NCBI GenBank assembly: GCA_007449985.2
Contig: VIIQ02000067.1
Span: 310,001-374,000, forward strand
Source: Desmodesmus armatus
Taxonomy: Eukaryota; Chlorophyta; Chlorophyceae; Sphaeropleales; Scenedesmaceae
Length of the DNA: 64,000 bases
Direction: 5' to 3'
Position 1 is the stretch's first letter. Every line of letters begins with the position of its first letter. The notes below the pieces were generated by a model. That model worked only from the letters and a program-made list of their open reading frames with translations, had not been told where the DNA came from and ran no database searches. A program made the position numbers and the translations under genes. Of the stretch, positions 24,901 to 37,396 are shown piece by piece.

Positions 24901-27900
24901 AGGGCAGCGTCCTTGTGGAGAAACTATCCGTCATACAACCCGTGGGCACACTCACTTTCTGATGTCTCCAATGGTGGCGTTCAGCACTGGGCAATCTGTG
25001 CAGTTTATCAGTGACGCGCCAACGCCATGCCAAGCTGCAAAGCAAGGTACAGCAGAGGACCGCAGGATGTGTGAGGCATGTTTGTCAGGGCACACGCCAA
25101 AAGGGATGCAGCGGCAGTGCTGAGGCAAGCAGGACGTGCTTGTGACAGAAAGCGGCATGGTAAGCTGTGTGGAAACTCACAGAAGGAACTTGCCAAGCAT
25201 GCAATCCCCCGCAAATAACTACCTTACCTCCTGATTCAGGTACCAGAACTGCGGCGCCGGGGGCATATGCGGCGTCGCTCGCGGGCGTGCAGTTTCGTCG
25301 CTCATGGCCGGGGTCGCCAGTAACGGTGGAGAACTGGTATGACGGACACTCCTCACAGTAGTTGCTTGCCGCCACGTACTCCCCTTGATCACACAGACGC
25401 CGCCTGTGGACGATTCCCGTGCTTGTCCTGTTGTAGTCTGTATTCCATCCGGTGCCATTCGTCCCCGTGATGGTCAAACGGAAGTAAGGGCCAACGTAGA
25501 GCTTGTCGTCAGCACTTGTGCCGTTGAAGAAGACGTTGTGCACCTGGAGCTTCGTTTTCAGGTCGTCGGTTTTGTTCAGGTCGTCTTCCTTGCCACCAGC
25601 CATGACAGTGCACAGGGCCCCTCCCTCGCTCCAAGCATGGGAGTTGTCGAAGGTGCTGTTGGTGATGCTGGTGTGTGCCCGGCGCTCCAGCATGATTGCA
25701 CCTGCAGAACATACGTAGCACCAAATGCAGCGTGAACAAGAAGCCACGCCAGGGTTGCGGCAAAGTCTGGCAGACAATCAATGGCCCATTTCTGCGAAAT
25801 AAGACAAGACAAGGTGAGATACAATACCCCGGCAGCGTCGTGACATGCTGTGAACCCTCTTGCACAGCAGGCGGTCAAGGCAGCAGACCCAACTGCATTC
25901 AAACCGCCCCAGGCACGCCAAGTTCACCAAATTCACCAACCATATTCCTGCACACACAAAGCATGTACGAGGTGCTGCACTGCACACGGTCCCCACCAAC
26001 ATTCTAGCACCGCTGCTCACCTCCGTTTGCCTCAGCAACATTGTTGTTCATTGTGGTGTTTACCAACGTCAGGTTGCTGTGGACAAATCTGTTCGCAAAG
26101 TTTGTGCCAGCGTAGATTGCCCCACCATGGCGGTGTGCCCTGTTGTTATCAACGCTGCTGCTGGTGATGTTCAGCTGACTCAACTGCAAGCGCACAGCAC
26201 CTGCAGGGCAGTAGCAGCACCAGCTCAGGCAGTCACGCGCACATGCACCAACATCCGACAAACATCTGTAGCAGCAGCAAAGTAGCCGTCATCAACGCTG
26301 CCAGCCATGACAATTACAACCACTTCTCAGCCATAGTCACCAACCACATGACCTCAGGCAAAACCTGCTGTCCACCGCCCATGCCACATGCTCCCTTGTT
26401 GTGACCACACTCACCTCCATCCATCACAGCCCTGTTGCCCTCCACCTTGCTGCGCGTAATGCTGACGTCGGAGCCCTCTAAATACAGGGCGCCTCCCACA
26501 CCCAGTGTATAGTAGCTGCCAGTTGACAATGGGTCCCCCAAAGCTGCGGCCTTGACAGGGCGCGCCGTGTTGCTCAGCAACCTGCTGTTGTCGAAGGTCA
26601 CCCGCGAGGCTTCGTACACTGCCATAGCACCGCCGATGGGAGCTGTGTTGTCGGAAAGGTTTGTTGATTCGACGCGAAGGCTGCTGAACTTCACGTAAAC
26701 CGCGCCACCACCCTTCTCTGCCACATTGTTGGTGAAGTTGCTGTCTGACACTGTGCATCTGCTGGCAACAAGGTACATCCCGCCGCCTTCATTCTCTGCT
26801 GTGTTGCTCACAACAGTTGCCTGCTGAACCACAAGCCGCGACGACCACGAACCATACATGGTACCTGTCCGGACCTTGTTTCTGGCAAATTTGGTGCCTT
26901 GCACGGTAAGCTTGCTGTCAGCCAGCACAACCACAGTGGATCCTGCCCGCGTATCGCTGATGTCTCCGCCATCCAAAGTGGCAGTCAGTCCCCCACCAAA
27001 GGCCAGCACCTGCGGCAGTATGTCAGACATGCGCAACACGGCAGCACAGCATCCCAGCAACCTACGTCAGTGAACAATATGTAACATGCTGCCAAACCCC
27101 AGGCCACAAGTGCGACGCCTACAGACCCTAGCCCCCCTGCCCTGTGCCCAAAAACCCAGATCTGCACATGCAGCACTTTCACACACCATGATGCCTGGCC
27201 CAGGGCCATGGACCGCGTCAAGGACCTACTGCAGTTGAATGCACAGGTGCTGCTTGCACTGCTGCCGCACCGATTTGGTTGGAGGTCTGACTGTGCTGTG
27301 GGACTTTGATCGTTTCCTGCTGCTGCAACCCCGTGCACCTTCTGCCTCAGGAGCACCCTTTCCTGCTGCTGCAACTTCAGGACGACAGCACCTATGGCCC
27401 ACCGATGTGGCAGTGACCGGCAAGCTCATCAGCGTGACCACGCACCGAAGTTCTGTTCAGGTCATCGTCCGGCAGCTCAACTCCTGAGATCTTGGGAGTC
27501 AAGACCAAGTTGCAGCTGGATCCTCCATGGAAGTAGAGCATGGGGTAGTTGGTCACCTGCCAAAGGACCTCTGAGCGGTTCAGCTTCTGTTCCATGGGAT
27601 CGTTTGGCACCAAGGGCCAAGCTGGTCGCGCGGGCAGCTGCTTGGCAAGAACACCAAAACCTGGCTCTATTGGCAGCGGGTTACTCGCAACCGTGCCATT
27701 GCCAGTGTGGTAATACACCACCAGATCGCAGCTGGCTGGTGCAGCACGCTGCCGCTGGCACTTCAGGTTGAAGCCCTGTGGGGTGCATCAGCAGCGATAG
27801 GGTTACAGGGCGCCAGATGCAAAGCTGAGGGTTGGATCAAAATGCTTTCATGTTCCACGAGGACTATGAGAACGTGGAGCAAAACACCTGAGGTCCCCTG

Positions 27901-28070
27901 CAGAAACCTCTGTATGATCTGCTGCTGAAACTCACCTTGCTTGCTGTGAGGGTCAGCGAGCAGTTGTGCGTGACTGCGCCAGCCGCCACCGCTGCCTGAC
28001 AGGTACTCTGTACACAAAGCGCCAACAGCAGAGAGACCGTGGCCACAGGGGACCAGTAAAACAACCCCAT
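21927..28070 (-). CDS. Secreted/surface Pmp-repeat (parallel beta-helix) protein with multi-transmembrane C-terminal domain, 1305 residues
   Basis: Nine exons, complement: 27936-28070, 27446-27775, 26415-27009, 26021-26200, 25228-25701, 24956-25034, 24178-24766, 23554-23816 and 21927-23199. All phases fit and sum to 1306 codons. A signal peptide (residues 1-27, FYWSPVATVSLLLALC) is followed by a beta-helix region with the Pmp repeat hallmarks GGA-I/V/L-Y (GGGMYLVAS, GGAVYVK, GGALYLEG, GGAIYAG, GGALCTV) and FTNN/FxN motifs, about residues 156-520. Next comes a Cys-rich stretch (CEECPSYQFSTVTGDPG, NCTDCPVLN, CGECIRPGFG), then about nine or more hydrophobic helices from residue 640 on, separated by a Glu/Pro/Ala-rich loop. 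Many N-x-S/T sites suggest glycosylation. Such proteins form lineage-specific families in green algae, possibly adhesins, sensors or channels; that role is inference. The domain order is well supported. Confidence 0.85.
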
Positions 28071-29678
28071 GACGTTGCAGCTGCTATAGCCGTTGCGACA
28101 TCACCTGTAGTTTCAGTTGTAAGTGTATTTGTGATCATTGATGCATTGGGGTGCCTGTAAACAGAACATTTGCCTGTAGCCCTTCGACCGACCCGCAACT
28201 GACATGCGTTGACCTGGATCGTCAGAAGATGCCCAAATCGAGACAAAAGAAAGCTAGAAGTTGCTTCAATACAACAAATGTCTATGTGTTGCGTTCAGAG
28301 ACGGCTTCCATAGTCAACTTGGACAGCACAGTACCTGTACACAATGTGTACTTCACATGTCCTGTACACTGTTTCAGGTATCTGGTGGAGCTGCGCTCAG
28401 GCCGGTTTGGGGCAAGAGACAATATTTTTTGCGGTGCTGAACCAAGTGGCCAATGCCCAAACAGCCAACCGTAAGGGTCTACGGGCCTGATCGCCACTGT
28501 CTGCCAAGGCAATGCTGTGCTCACAAGCGCTGTGCGCACCAAGTGAGAAGGTTGGACATGCCACACCCTCACCATGATTTTCACCTCACGCTTGTGACAG
28601 CCAGCATTGGGTAGATTGGATGTAGAGAACACAATAGTTTTGGTGGAGGTTCTGGTTTTGGGGTGATGGAGCAGTTCTGGGCACGCCCAGTGCGCACTGC
28701 AACATGAATGTAGGGCAAGTTGTGGATGATCAGCACTGTTTGGTCAAACATCGAATGCCCTATTCTGTCAAGGGAATGATTTCTCACTCATTGTGTGTCA
28801 GGCACGGCCAGATGCAGAACAGCACATGCTGAAAGGCCCCTGCCTCAAAGGAGTGACACGACTGCAGCAGGCCCCCACCGCCATGACTGCATGCACATGT
28901 TACCTGGGCCGTGCTGACACAACTTTGCTGGTCAATCGGCCTGGTCACGTGCTGCTCAGAACTGGTATCACAAAAGCAGACACGTCGTGTACTGGAAATT
29001 CCAAGGCTCATCATGGTTATGTCCCCTGGTGAACCCCAAAATCCCAGCAGCAACAGCACCATGCTGCTGACATGCTGCAGTGCAGCTCTTGGATCATCCA
29101 AGAGTCAAGTCGGCCTCTGAGGCAACCAGCACTGCATATCCAGGCAAGCTTACTGGACCACAGGATCAAGCCACTTTTGGTGCAACAGCACCCGTATTGC
29201 CGTCCAGAAACAACCTATGCAGTACCACACACCCTCTGAGCAAGGTGCCCTCGGTCGCTGACGGACGGCGTGCCAATGGATTTGCCACCCAACCCAGGCC
29301 CTGATGCCCAAGATGTTCGTAAACCAACTTGCTTGAACTCTTTCAAAGCAAACTGTCGTGTGATAAGTGGCAGTAGATCATATGTATGCAGATCATATGT
29401 ATGCTCCATGTACACTGACCCCTCCATCACCAGTCACAGCAACATGGCAAATGACATGGTCATGCGTACATTTACATGCACGCACCCCTGTTGTGGTGCA
29501 CACACACTATGCAAACATGCAGAAACCCAACACATAAGTCGACGCAGCTCTCAAAAACCTGCATACCTCCTGCAGCCACACAACAACGTGGAGCCCACTG
29601 TAACATACCCAACACAACAGTACTCTTCAACAGCCATGCTACAACAGCAAGAGAAACTCTAGAAACCTTTGCCCGCAG
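28071..29678. other. Intergenic region between the Pmp-type gene (start) and BBE-like gene (end)
   Basis: No gene supported. The left part is upstream of the Pmp-type gene and the right part holds the 3' flank of the oxidase gene. Short direct repeats such as GATCATATGTATGC occur twice near 29375-29405. Confidence 0.5.
29472..29476 (-). terminator. Putative polyadenylation signal TGTAA for the BBE-like oxidase gene
   Basis: Minus-strand TGTAA about 205 bases beyond the stop codon at 29679. Motif and position only. Confidence 0.4.
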
Positions 29679-32600
29679 TTACGCTGCAGAATGCATCTGC
29701 GCCAAGTGACCTGCCAGCCTGCGCCCAGCTGTGTCCTTGCTTCCTGCCTCCTTTTTGTTGCTGTCGTCTGCTGGTGCCGCAGCTGCCTTGGGTGCAGCGT
29801 CATAGGTGGGAGCAGCAGAGCGAGCAGGACCCGAGGCAAGCAAGTACCGGGAGTAGTTGGCCGCGGCAGTGCCAACTTTCCTGAGTAGGCCAGGGCAGTG
29901 GTCGGCCGAGCCTGTGGGTGGCCTGATATCCATGGGCATGGAGAAGAGGTTGGAGGGGTCATACTTGAGCTTGACACACTCCAGGGCAGGCAGCTGGTCT
30001 CCGTAGTAAGCTGCCAGGTAGTCTGTAGCACAGGGAAAAATGGCAGCAGCAGAAGGACAGGTGAGGCAGGTTGCTCAACCGGGAATTTTTGAGCTCAAAT
30101 GGTCACCGTTGCGCTGAGGTGCCCGCTCTACACACTTACTCACTGCCATGGCAGACGGTCAGCAGCAGCAGCAGAGTCATAACTGGCGCGTGACGGCCAA
30201 ACAGAACGGCACGTGTGCACAGGCACGCTTGAAACCGTGTTGACTGCGCGCACAGTTCAGAGGTCATGCAAAGGCCGTCATATGTGTCACGCTGTATGTT
30301 TGTTGTGCCATCTCGGCATGATGCACACAGCACAGCTAAAAACTTCACTGTGGCCTCACCTGGAGCCCAGATTGGGAGATCTGCAGCACAGCACGCGCAA
30401 CATGACATGCATCATCAGCAGCAAACAACACTCAGGCAGTGGTGCAGCTGCTTGTCTTGCATCATCCTCAAGGGCTTCCAGAGCATGCTGATGCTGCTGT
30501 TGCGCATGCACACACTTCTGTATCAGGTGCTGCTGCTGCAAACATATACAACAGCGACTGCAGCCGACTGTAGCGTGCCACTTTGCGACTGCTTGTATGT
30601 GATTGTGTGAGATATTTCCTGTGCAGTCTGGCCTGGCGCGCAGAAGTCAGAGTGAAGCAGTATGCTCCGAGACCCCTTAGCCGCTCCCCCCCTACCAGTG
30701 TCTCTGAAGTTGATGTAAGACTTCACTTCTGGCGCAAAGGCGGCAAGCTTCTGGATGTACCGGGAGGCATTCATGTTCCCTACCATGACCTCATCCCTGG
30801 TGGCAGGGCAGGCCAAGAAGGAACTGGGCAGCTTCTCCCCTGATTGGCTTGTGACCTTGGCATGTTGAGGCTCCTTGGTGCCCCTCAGAATGACGACAAA
30901 GTGGCCGTCACGCAGGTGTCCCACTGCTGTGGCATCCCTAGGGACCTTGGACAAGTAGCCAGTAAGGGCCTGGAACTCAACTTCCGCACCTGGATATGCA
31001 ACGGCACACAACAAGCAATACTCGCATCACACGTGAGTGGCGCCAAAGCTGTACTGCTGATGCTGTTTAGCTGATCCGCTGCCCAGATACAACTTGGAAG
31101 CATAGTGCAGTACTTACTGCTGCTGGCAGCACTCAGTGTGTAATGCCCTATGAGCCTAGTTTGGCTCCAGAAAGGGCGGTCAGGCGTGGCCCTGACCCAG
31201 CTTAGCAGTAGTAGTAGTAGTAATGCTTACTAACCGCAAGCAATGTTGGCCATGCACACTATGCACATCAGGCTTGTGAGCGGTACCACGGCTGCGATGC
31301 TGAACAATTCGCTGCTGGTGGGTGCGCAATTATAAGCAGGTGTAGGGTAGAGACAGCAGCAGTCACTGACTGATTGTGAACCAACAAGTTCCGCGTTGGT
31401 TGTGAGAGTCCATCCAGCCAACTGTGGTACTTCCATACCTGGAAACTGCCCAAACTCCAGTGCAACCTCAAAGAACTGCCTTGGGAAGGTTGTGTTGACA
31501 ATTAAAGACCTGCAAGCAGCACACACAGGGAACTGCGATCGTGCGTTTGCACATGGTGACCATGCATATGCCTGAGCAGCACCCAAAAACCTTGTGATGC
31601 TTGTACAGGGGACGGCACACCTATGCTGTGTGTTAGGCTCTGCACACCAACATCAATGCAGTTATGTGTCAACATGACCCAGAAAGAGGCACAGCCCAAA
31701 GGCCTGCAGCGTCCAACACACCTGTACTTGTAAGCCCCTGCCCCAGCGCAGCGCAGCGCACACATGCACATACACACACACAACAGAAAGTGTCAGCGCA
31801 GCCCACACATGCACATACACACACATACGATGACTGAGTCAGCGATATCAACCGGGCCCAGATGATGCTGCGACCAAGTAATGGTGCAATCAACCTTTCC
31901 ACGGAAAGCTGGCGTGCTGACACATGTACATATCGTTCCTGCACAAGGAAGGTTTGCCCAGAAGCTAGTCCTACACGAACATAAAAGCTGTGCAACAGCT
32001 CAGCCAGGGGTGCAGCGGTACCACTCACATGCATACTCAAACTCCCAGTACTTGCGATCAGCCAGGATGGTCATGGGGTCAGGGCCTGGGGGCAAGGGAA
32101 ACCCTGCAATGAACACGGCAGGTGTTCAATCACACTGACTCAGTGTGTCGAACAGCCTGTGACCCCTGCCCATGGTAGCCCTTCCTCAGTACTGACTGTA
32201 GGCTGTGTGGTGCCTTGGACTGGTGCAAGAACTCAAGGTGGCAATTGGTCAAGCAGATTGGCAAGTGCTGCGGCACTGATTACTGGCGCAGACTCTGTGA
32301 CATCCTGGGGTGCTGTTGCTGCATTTGCAATGCATGGTTTTGGCTGCTAGGCACATACCAACACCATCCTCAACAGCTGTGTAGTAGTCTGTGTTCTTGA
32401 ATGTGAACTTGTCTACATGCAGGATCTTGCTGTCGTGCAGACCAGAAGCAATCAAGGCCTTCTTAGCGTCCTCAATAGTGCCCATGTACTGCAATAACAC
32501 AACGTGACAAGTGACGCAGGCAGTCAGCACGGCGGCAGTACAAATGACCCGAGAGTGAGCAGGGGACAACAACGATGGTACCACAGCAGCAGGCACACAA

Positions 32601-35600
32601 GCTTTCACGCCCAGGATCCAGCAGCATCAGCCTTGGCATTCATGAGACTGTCAACAGGATGACTAGCCTACTGCAGGTCAGTTGTATTGTGTGCTGCGCA
32701 CTGTCCCAGTTGCAGCATGTGCTAGCGGCAGTTTCAGGGCCATTGATGTATCCAGTGCTCCCAAGCATGCAACCATTGTAGGCATGACCAGTGTCTTCTG
32801 CTTTCTGTCGTGCCACAACACCAGATCTAATCCAGTGGCTCAACAGACACCAGCGGAATGTGATACAACAGCAGCAAGCTGCAGTGCAGGGCAACCAACA
32901 GGCACTAAATGCAGTGCACAGGCCCTGGTCAGGAATCCATGGAATGTGGCAGACGTGCATCGCTCACCCGGCCGCCAATATAGAAGGTTATTTTCTTTGA
33001 TTCGGGGTCACGCTTGATGCCTGCCCTGTGAGTGATGATGTCAGGCAGGTTGGGTGCCCACTCCTGGTAGAACATCATTGCATCAGTAGCCTGCGCATGT
33101 GTAGAGCACCACCCACACATGCATACGAGGTGGACTCAATACTGCACATGGGTGCCTGGCGCCTTGTTCTCAGCACCACTGCTGAGGATTGCACCTCCTG
33201 CAAGGTGCCCTTGCCAAAGAAGTGTGAACAGGATGTCAGAGAGTGATTGCCTGTGTTCATGGCCTGCTGGGTTGCGGGGGGGGGGGGACTAGGAACACTC
33301 CAAAGAGTCAGCCCCACAGCAACAACATCAGAAAAATTGAAGCAGGCTTACCTCATCATACGGAATGGTGTAGTTGAAGTTAGTCACACCTGCATGGAGA
33401 ACAACACACAAGCAAGCAAAGCGTGAGCAGCACAGCAGCACCACACAGAACACAGCAGGTCTGTCCAAGGGTCTGCTGCAAGCAGCATCTGCGCACCCAG
33501 GAGCAACTCGTGCTTGTCAGCTGGTTGACCCTACTGCTTGAGCACCAACACTGGACAAACTGTGATCTCACTAGCAGCACCGACAGCTGTGTTTGTGTAG
33601 GAGAGAGCTACATGATGGTTCGCCAACCATACTCACTGCTCACTGCCTCTAGCATAGTATGCATGCTCACCCGGAGTGACATCCATCAGTCGGACATGGA
33701 AGTCTGTCACAATTACAAACTTGCCCCCACCAGCACCCCTACTGGCCCACAGAAGCTCAGAGTTATTGTCCTTATCAGCAGTCACCACACTGCCATTTGC
33801 GTCAACGCCCTTGATCGCAATGAGGTTGTCGGCGCCCAGGCCAGCGTAGCGTGTGTAGCCGCCGAAGCCCCCACCCAGGATGAATCCAGCCACACCCACT
33901 GTCGGACGGACGCCGCCTGGGAAGCCTCGTGTGTTGTTGGTGACTGAGATGACCTCAGCCAGCAACCTGCAGCAGGCATAACACATAGCCAGCGTGGGCA
34001 ATACATGTCAACAGTGATGGGGCATGGAAGTGCCACACAACCCACAAGAGCTGTGGTTTCAAGGGGATACATGTGCTATTGCCTTTGCGCATTCACCATG
34101 TGTGTTTTACCCTGGACAGACAGTTCAGGAGTCACTGTGCAGTGCATGACGGCAGTTCGAATATGGCCAACTGCAGGCAGCCACCGTAGCGTTTTTACTT
34201 ACGCGCCCATGTTTGCTCCTCCCTGCACCCAGGCACTGTTGTGGTCCGCTGCCACCTTGACATGACTCATCTTCTGCAAGTCCAGAGTGATAGCGCCAGT
34301 CTCAACAGACTCACCTGCAGTCAAAAAAGCACACACATCAACACAGCCACACATGCATGTGATTGCAATGCGACTGTTTCGATCTCACTGCAGTCAGCTG
34401 AGGTCAATACTGTTACTGCACAATACACTTGCACTTGTACAAAACTTCAAAATGTGGCAATTTCACATGCATGATTCATTGGCTGATGCACTTCCTGTGT
34501 CTACACGCATGCACATGCAAGACGTGCAACCCAAGCAAAACCCAGCCTGCTGCTTGTTAGTCAGCAGCTTCTATGAGCACGTCACCCACCCTCATTGCCG
34601 TGGTTGCCACCACGTGGCAACACCTTGACCCTTGCAGCCTTGCCGCACTTGACGGCTGCCTGCACCTGCTCAGTACTGGCAGGGTAGACAACTGCCACTG
34701 GGAAGTTGTTGCTGAACTTAGACAACGTCTGCAGCACAACAGGTGGACGTCACAGCTGATACATCAGCTATCAACTTCTGAAGTGGATCAACCTGAGGCA
34801 AATGGTTGCCCAGTAATGCAGGGGCTGCAATAGCTTCTGCTGGTCCTTGTACAGGGGCCAGCTAGTGTGCGTGGCGGCAATCCTCCAAAAATGCCAGGCC
34901 AGTCGCTGCCTGCAACCTTGGAACTCTTGCTGTGGGGGAAAGTGACACAGCGTGCAAGTAACAGCCTACGCCGTGAAAAGACATGATCCTCGGGCTGCAA
35001 GGCTGCAAGGCTGCTTCAGCAGCAGCAGCAGCAACAGCAGCGCTGCTAGCAGGATGTTGCAGCTGCGCCTCACCCTCCTGGCCCTCTCATACTCAGGGTC
35101 CGCTGCAGGCAAGCAAACGACAGCAAATGAGGGTCAGAGTTGCATGAATGCACTTACATACACAACCCCGTCGTGCCGTGCGGCCTGTATCAAGCACTAC
35201 GTGGACAGCCTGGTGACATATAGCCAGCCAGCACAGGCCTTAGCACCTGCACTCCTGAGACTGATATGGGCAAGGCTGAGACACTACGCCGCCATCATAT
35301 GGCGCAGTGAGCATGATGTTGTGCTGGTTCTGGGCCACCTTCAGCTGCAAAGTTGTTGCTGTAGTTGCGGTGCACTCAGTGACCAGTCACAACTGTGCGT
35401 GCCAAGATCTGCGGATGCGCTCTGACACCCGCCCTCCCTTCCTGGTCCCCTCCTCACCTCCAGTGACTGTGTGTACTCCAGCCCGCTTCAAGCATGCGCT
35501 CAGAGACTCATCGTGACCCTGGGGCTTTGAGCTGCCTTCTGCATCGTGCTGTGCAGCTGCTGAGTTTATTGACACGACCAGAAGCAGCTGCAGCAGTAGC

Positions 35601-35626
35601 ACCCCCTGTTGCCAGTTGCCCGCCAT
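29679..35626 (-). CDS. Secreted BBE-like FAD-linked oxidase, 603 residues, 12 exons
   Basis: Berberine-bridge-enzyme-like (vanillyl-alcohol-oxidase superfamily) flavoprotein that would oxidise sugars, alcohols or secondary metabolites using O2; substrate unknown. Exons, complement: 35458-35626, 35074-35102 (29 nt), 34590-34728, 34203-34314, 33671-33966, 33352-33389, 32968-33090, 32359-32488, 32037-32103, 31439-31509, 30696-30989 and 29679-30022. They total 604 codons in phase. A signal peptide (WQQGVLLLQLLLVVSINSAAA) starts the protein. The FAD-binding domain reads FPVAVVYPASTEQVQAAVKC, RGGNHGNEG, WVQGGANMG, RPTVGVAGFILGGGFGGYTR and ADNLIAIKGVDANG; the C-terminal BBE motif is KYDPSNLF. Where bicovalent enzymes have CPTVG, this protein has RPTVG, so the cysteinyl link is absent. 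A polar Ala-rich tail follows the BBE motif. Confidence 0.9.
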
Positions 35627-36772
35627 CGTGGAGCCTGTGGAAGTCGTGCTGAAGGTAATAGTTGAAGATCGATACCGATTGCAACGGGATATACGACCTG
35701 CAGATGGTCCTGACATCGGAAGAACGTTAGCTGGTCCAAAACCCAAAGTCCGCTTCAGATGCACATCCTGCGGACGGATCGTCGCGCTATGCTGCTGCCA
35801 CTTCTTGCGTGGCTTGCACAACCCAATGAGACCGTGTCGTGAGGTCATGGATCTGGCTGTGCCGGAAGTACCTGGACTTGTTTTGACTTTGACTTGAGCT
35901 CTCTTGCGTGAGCATGGGAAAGATTGCAGTAACTCTTGAAAGAACACGCGCGACGAGTTGGTCAGCGATCCGACGCGATCCAAAAGCAGCAGTAGCAAGC
36001 TGGGACTCGCGGCATACCAGCACAGTGCAGCACTCCCACTGGATGTGCTTATGATATTGCCGCGGCACATAGCTTTATGGACATCATCGGATATGTGCTC
36101 GGACAAGCATGTACAAATGAGGGCGCCTCAACACAGTGTCTGCCCACCCGGGCCTGCAAGGTCGCACACCCAGTGACAGTGACGAGACACTTGAACCTGA
36201 CAACCAGGCACCAGCCTGCTGTTTTCCTGCATACGTGCATGCACGCTCCCCGATGGTTGCAATACTGCTCCTGTTCATGTTCAGGACGAGCCGATGGCTG
36301 CACCATAGTAGCAGCCAGTGACTGTCAGGTGGTCCAGATAGCTGGGGCAGACGAAGTGGCCCCACATGCCATCTAGACACGCCAAATGACAAGATACTCT
36401 CTTGCACACTCATCTCTTGCATATAGTTCTACCAAGCAAGTTGATGAAAACATCCCAGAGGGCTGCACAGGAGTATCTTTGCAGACAGACCCCTCAGGGC
36501 CTGAGTGAGAAATGAGGGGAAAGGTCGGTTTTGACTGGCGAGATGAAATGACCAAGGACACTTTTGGACACTGCGCTTCCGATGACTAGCTTGCTGACGA
36601 TAATTGGTGAGGTGCATTGCATGTCAACATTCATCCAAGAGGCAGGGGAAGGTCGGTTGGAATGTTGACTGCAACGCTCGCTCCTTTATAAGTCAAGCCG
36701 CGGTAGCCCATCAATATCGTCCCAAACTATTCAATTTTCTTACGTCGTTGGCACGGTCCAGTAGCGCGCAAG
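35627..36772. other. Divergent intergenic region between the oxidase and the eight-cysteine protein gene
   Basis: About 1.15 kb that must hold two promoters facing away from each other. Open frames on the minus strand around 35787-36106 look like noise. A TATA-like element lies near the right end. Confidence 0.5.
36685..36692 (+). promoter_or_regulatory. Putative TATA box (TTTATAAG) of the eight-cysteine protein gene
   Basis: TTTATAAG lies about 85 bases upstream of the ATG at 36773, a normal distance for a TATA box with a short 5' UTR. Confidence 0.45.
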
Positions 36773-37396
36773 ATGACCAATATACACAAGGTAAGTGCTG
36801 GAGCCTGCATGCAGCTGCTGTGCACTTCATTGCAGGCCGTCAGCGAGGCAGTACCACGACGAATTAACATAGATGCAGCTTTTCTGGTCATGAACCACCG
36901 ATACATGCTGATGGGCACATCAGCTGCACTGCTGCATCAGCGGGTCTGGCCTTGAACGCTGACACCAGATGGCCCCAAGCCTGCCTGGAGCCGCAGCACA
37001 GTCCGCTTGCAGACAATCAAAACACTTTGCACAATTCAAAATTTACGACTCGTTTGCTGGTGCCCTCTGCCTGTTGTCCTTGCTGCTCAGGTGATTGCTG
37101 CATGCCTTCTGCTGGTGCTGGTGGTTGCAAGCCAGGCAGAGGCATCAGAGCAGCAGCACCCAGCCCGCAAGTTGGCCCAGTCCAACGGCAGGCAGTGGGA
37201 GAGCAAGCAGTGCATCTCTTGGGGTAACTTCTTGCTGAAGACAGGAGAGAAGGACAAGGAGGGCAACGTGCTTGAGACCCACCCTCACGACTACTGTGAT
37301 AAGCACGGCGGAGTGAAGGTCTGCTGCTATGGAGACAAGTGTGGCAGCATCACCTGTGCCAGGGGCAACCGTGTGGCATGCTGCCCCGAGAAATGA
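36773..37396 (+). CDS. Small secreted cysteine-rich protein, 107 residues, eight cysteines
   Basis: Two exons: 36773-36790 (only six codons) and 37091-37396, joined in phase 0. Residues 7-22 form a strongly hydrophobic signal peptide (VIAACLLLVLVVASQA), cut probably near 22-25. The mature part has eight cysteines at 47, 75, 84, 85, 90, 95, 103 and 104, spacing C-x27-C-x8-CC-x4-C-x4-C-x7-CC, enough for four disulphides. The two CC pairs and the compact spacing resemble small disulphide-stabilised extracellular peptides, but I recognise no named family. It could act in defence, signalling or the cell wall. A TATA-like box upstream, good splice sites and uniform coding quality support a real gene. 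Confidence 0.82.

Noticed and set aside
25085..25227. Longer version of the Pmp-type exon reading through to a GTGAGT donor, joined to a Cys-rich segment
   Set aside because: It is also in phase, but the shorter version joins ESG to AWHG, which matches the usual sequence order of these proteins better.
34788..35000. Possible exon of the oxidase between the 29-nt microexon and the FAD domain
   Set aside because: It has an acceptor-like start, but all three frames lack family similarity or hit stops, and the neighbouring exons join perfectly in phase without it.
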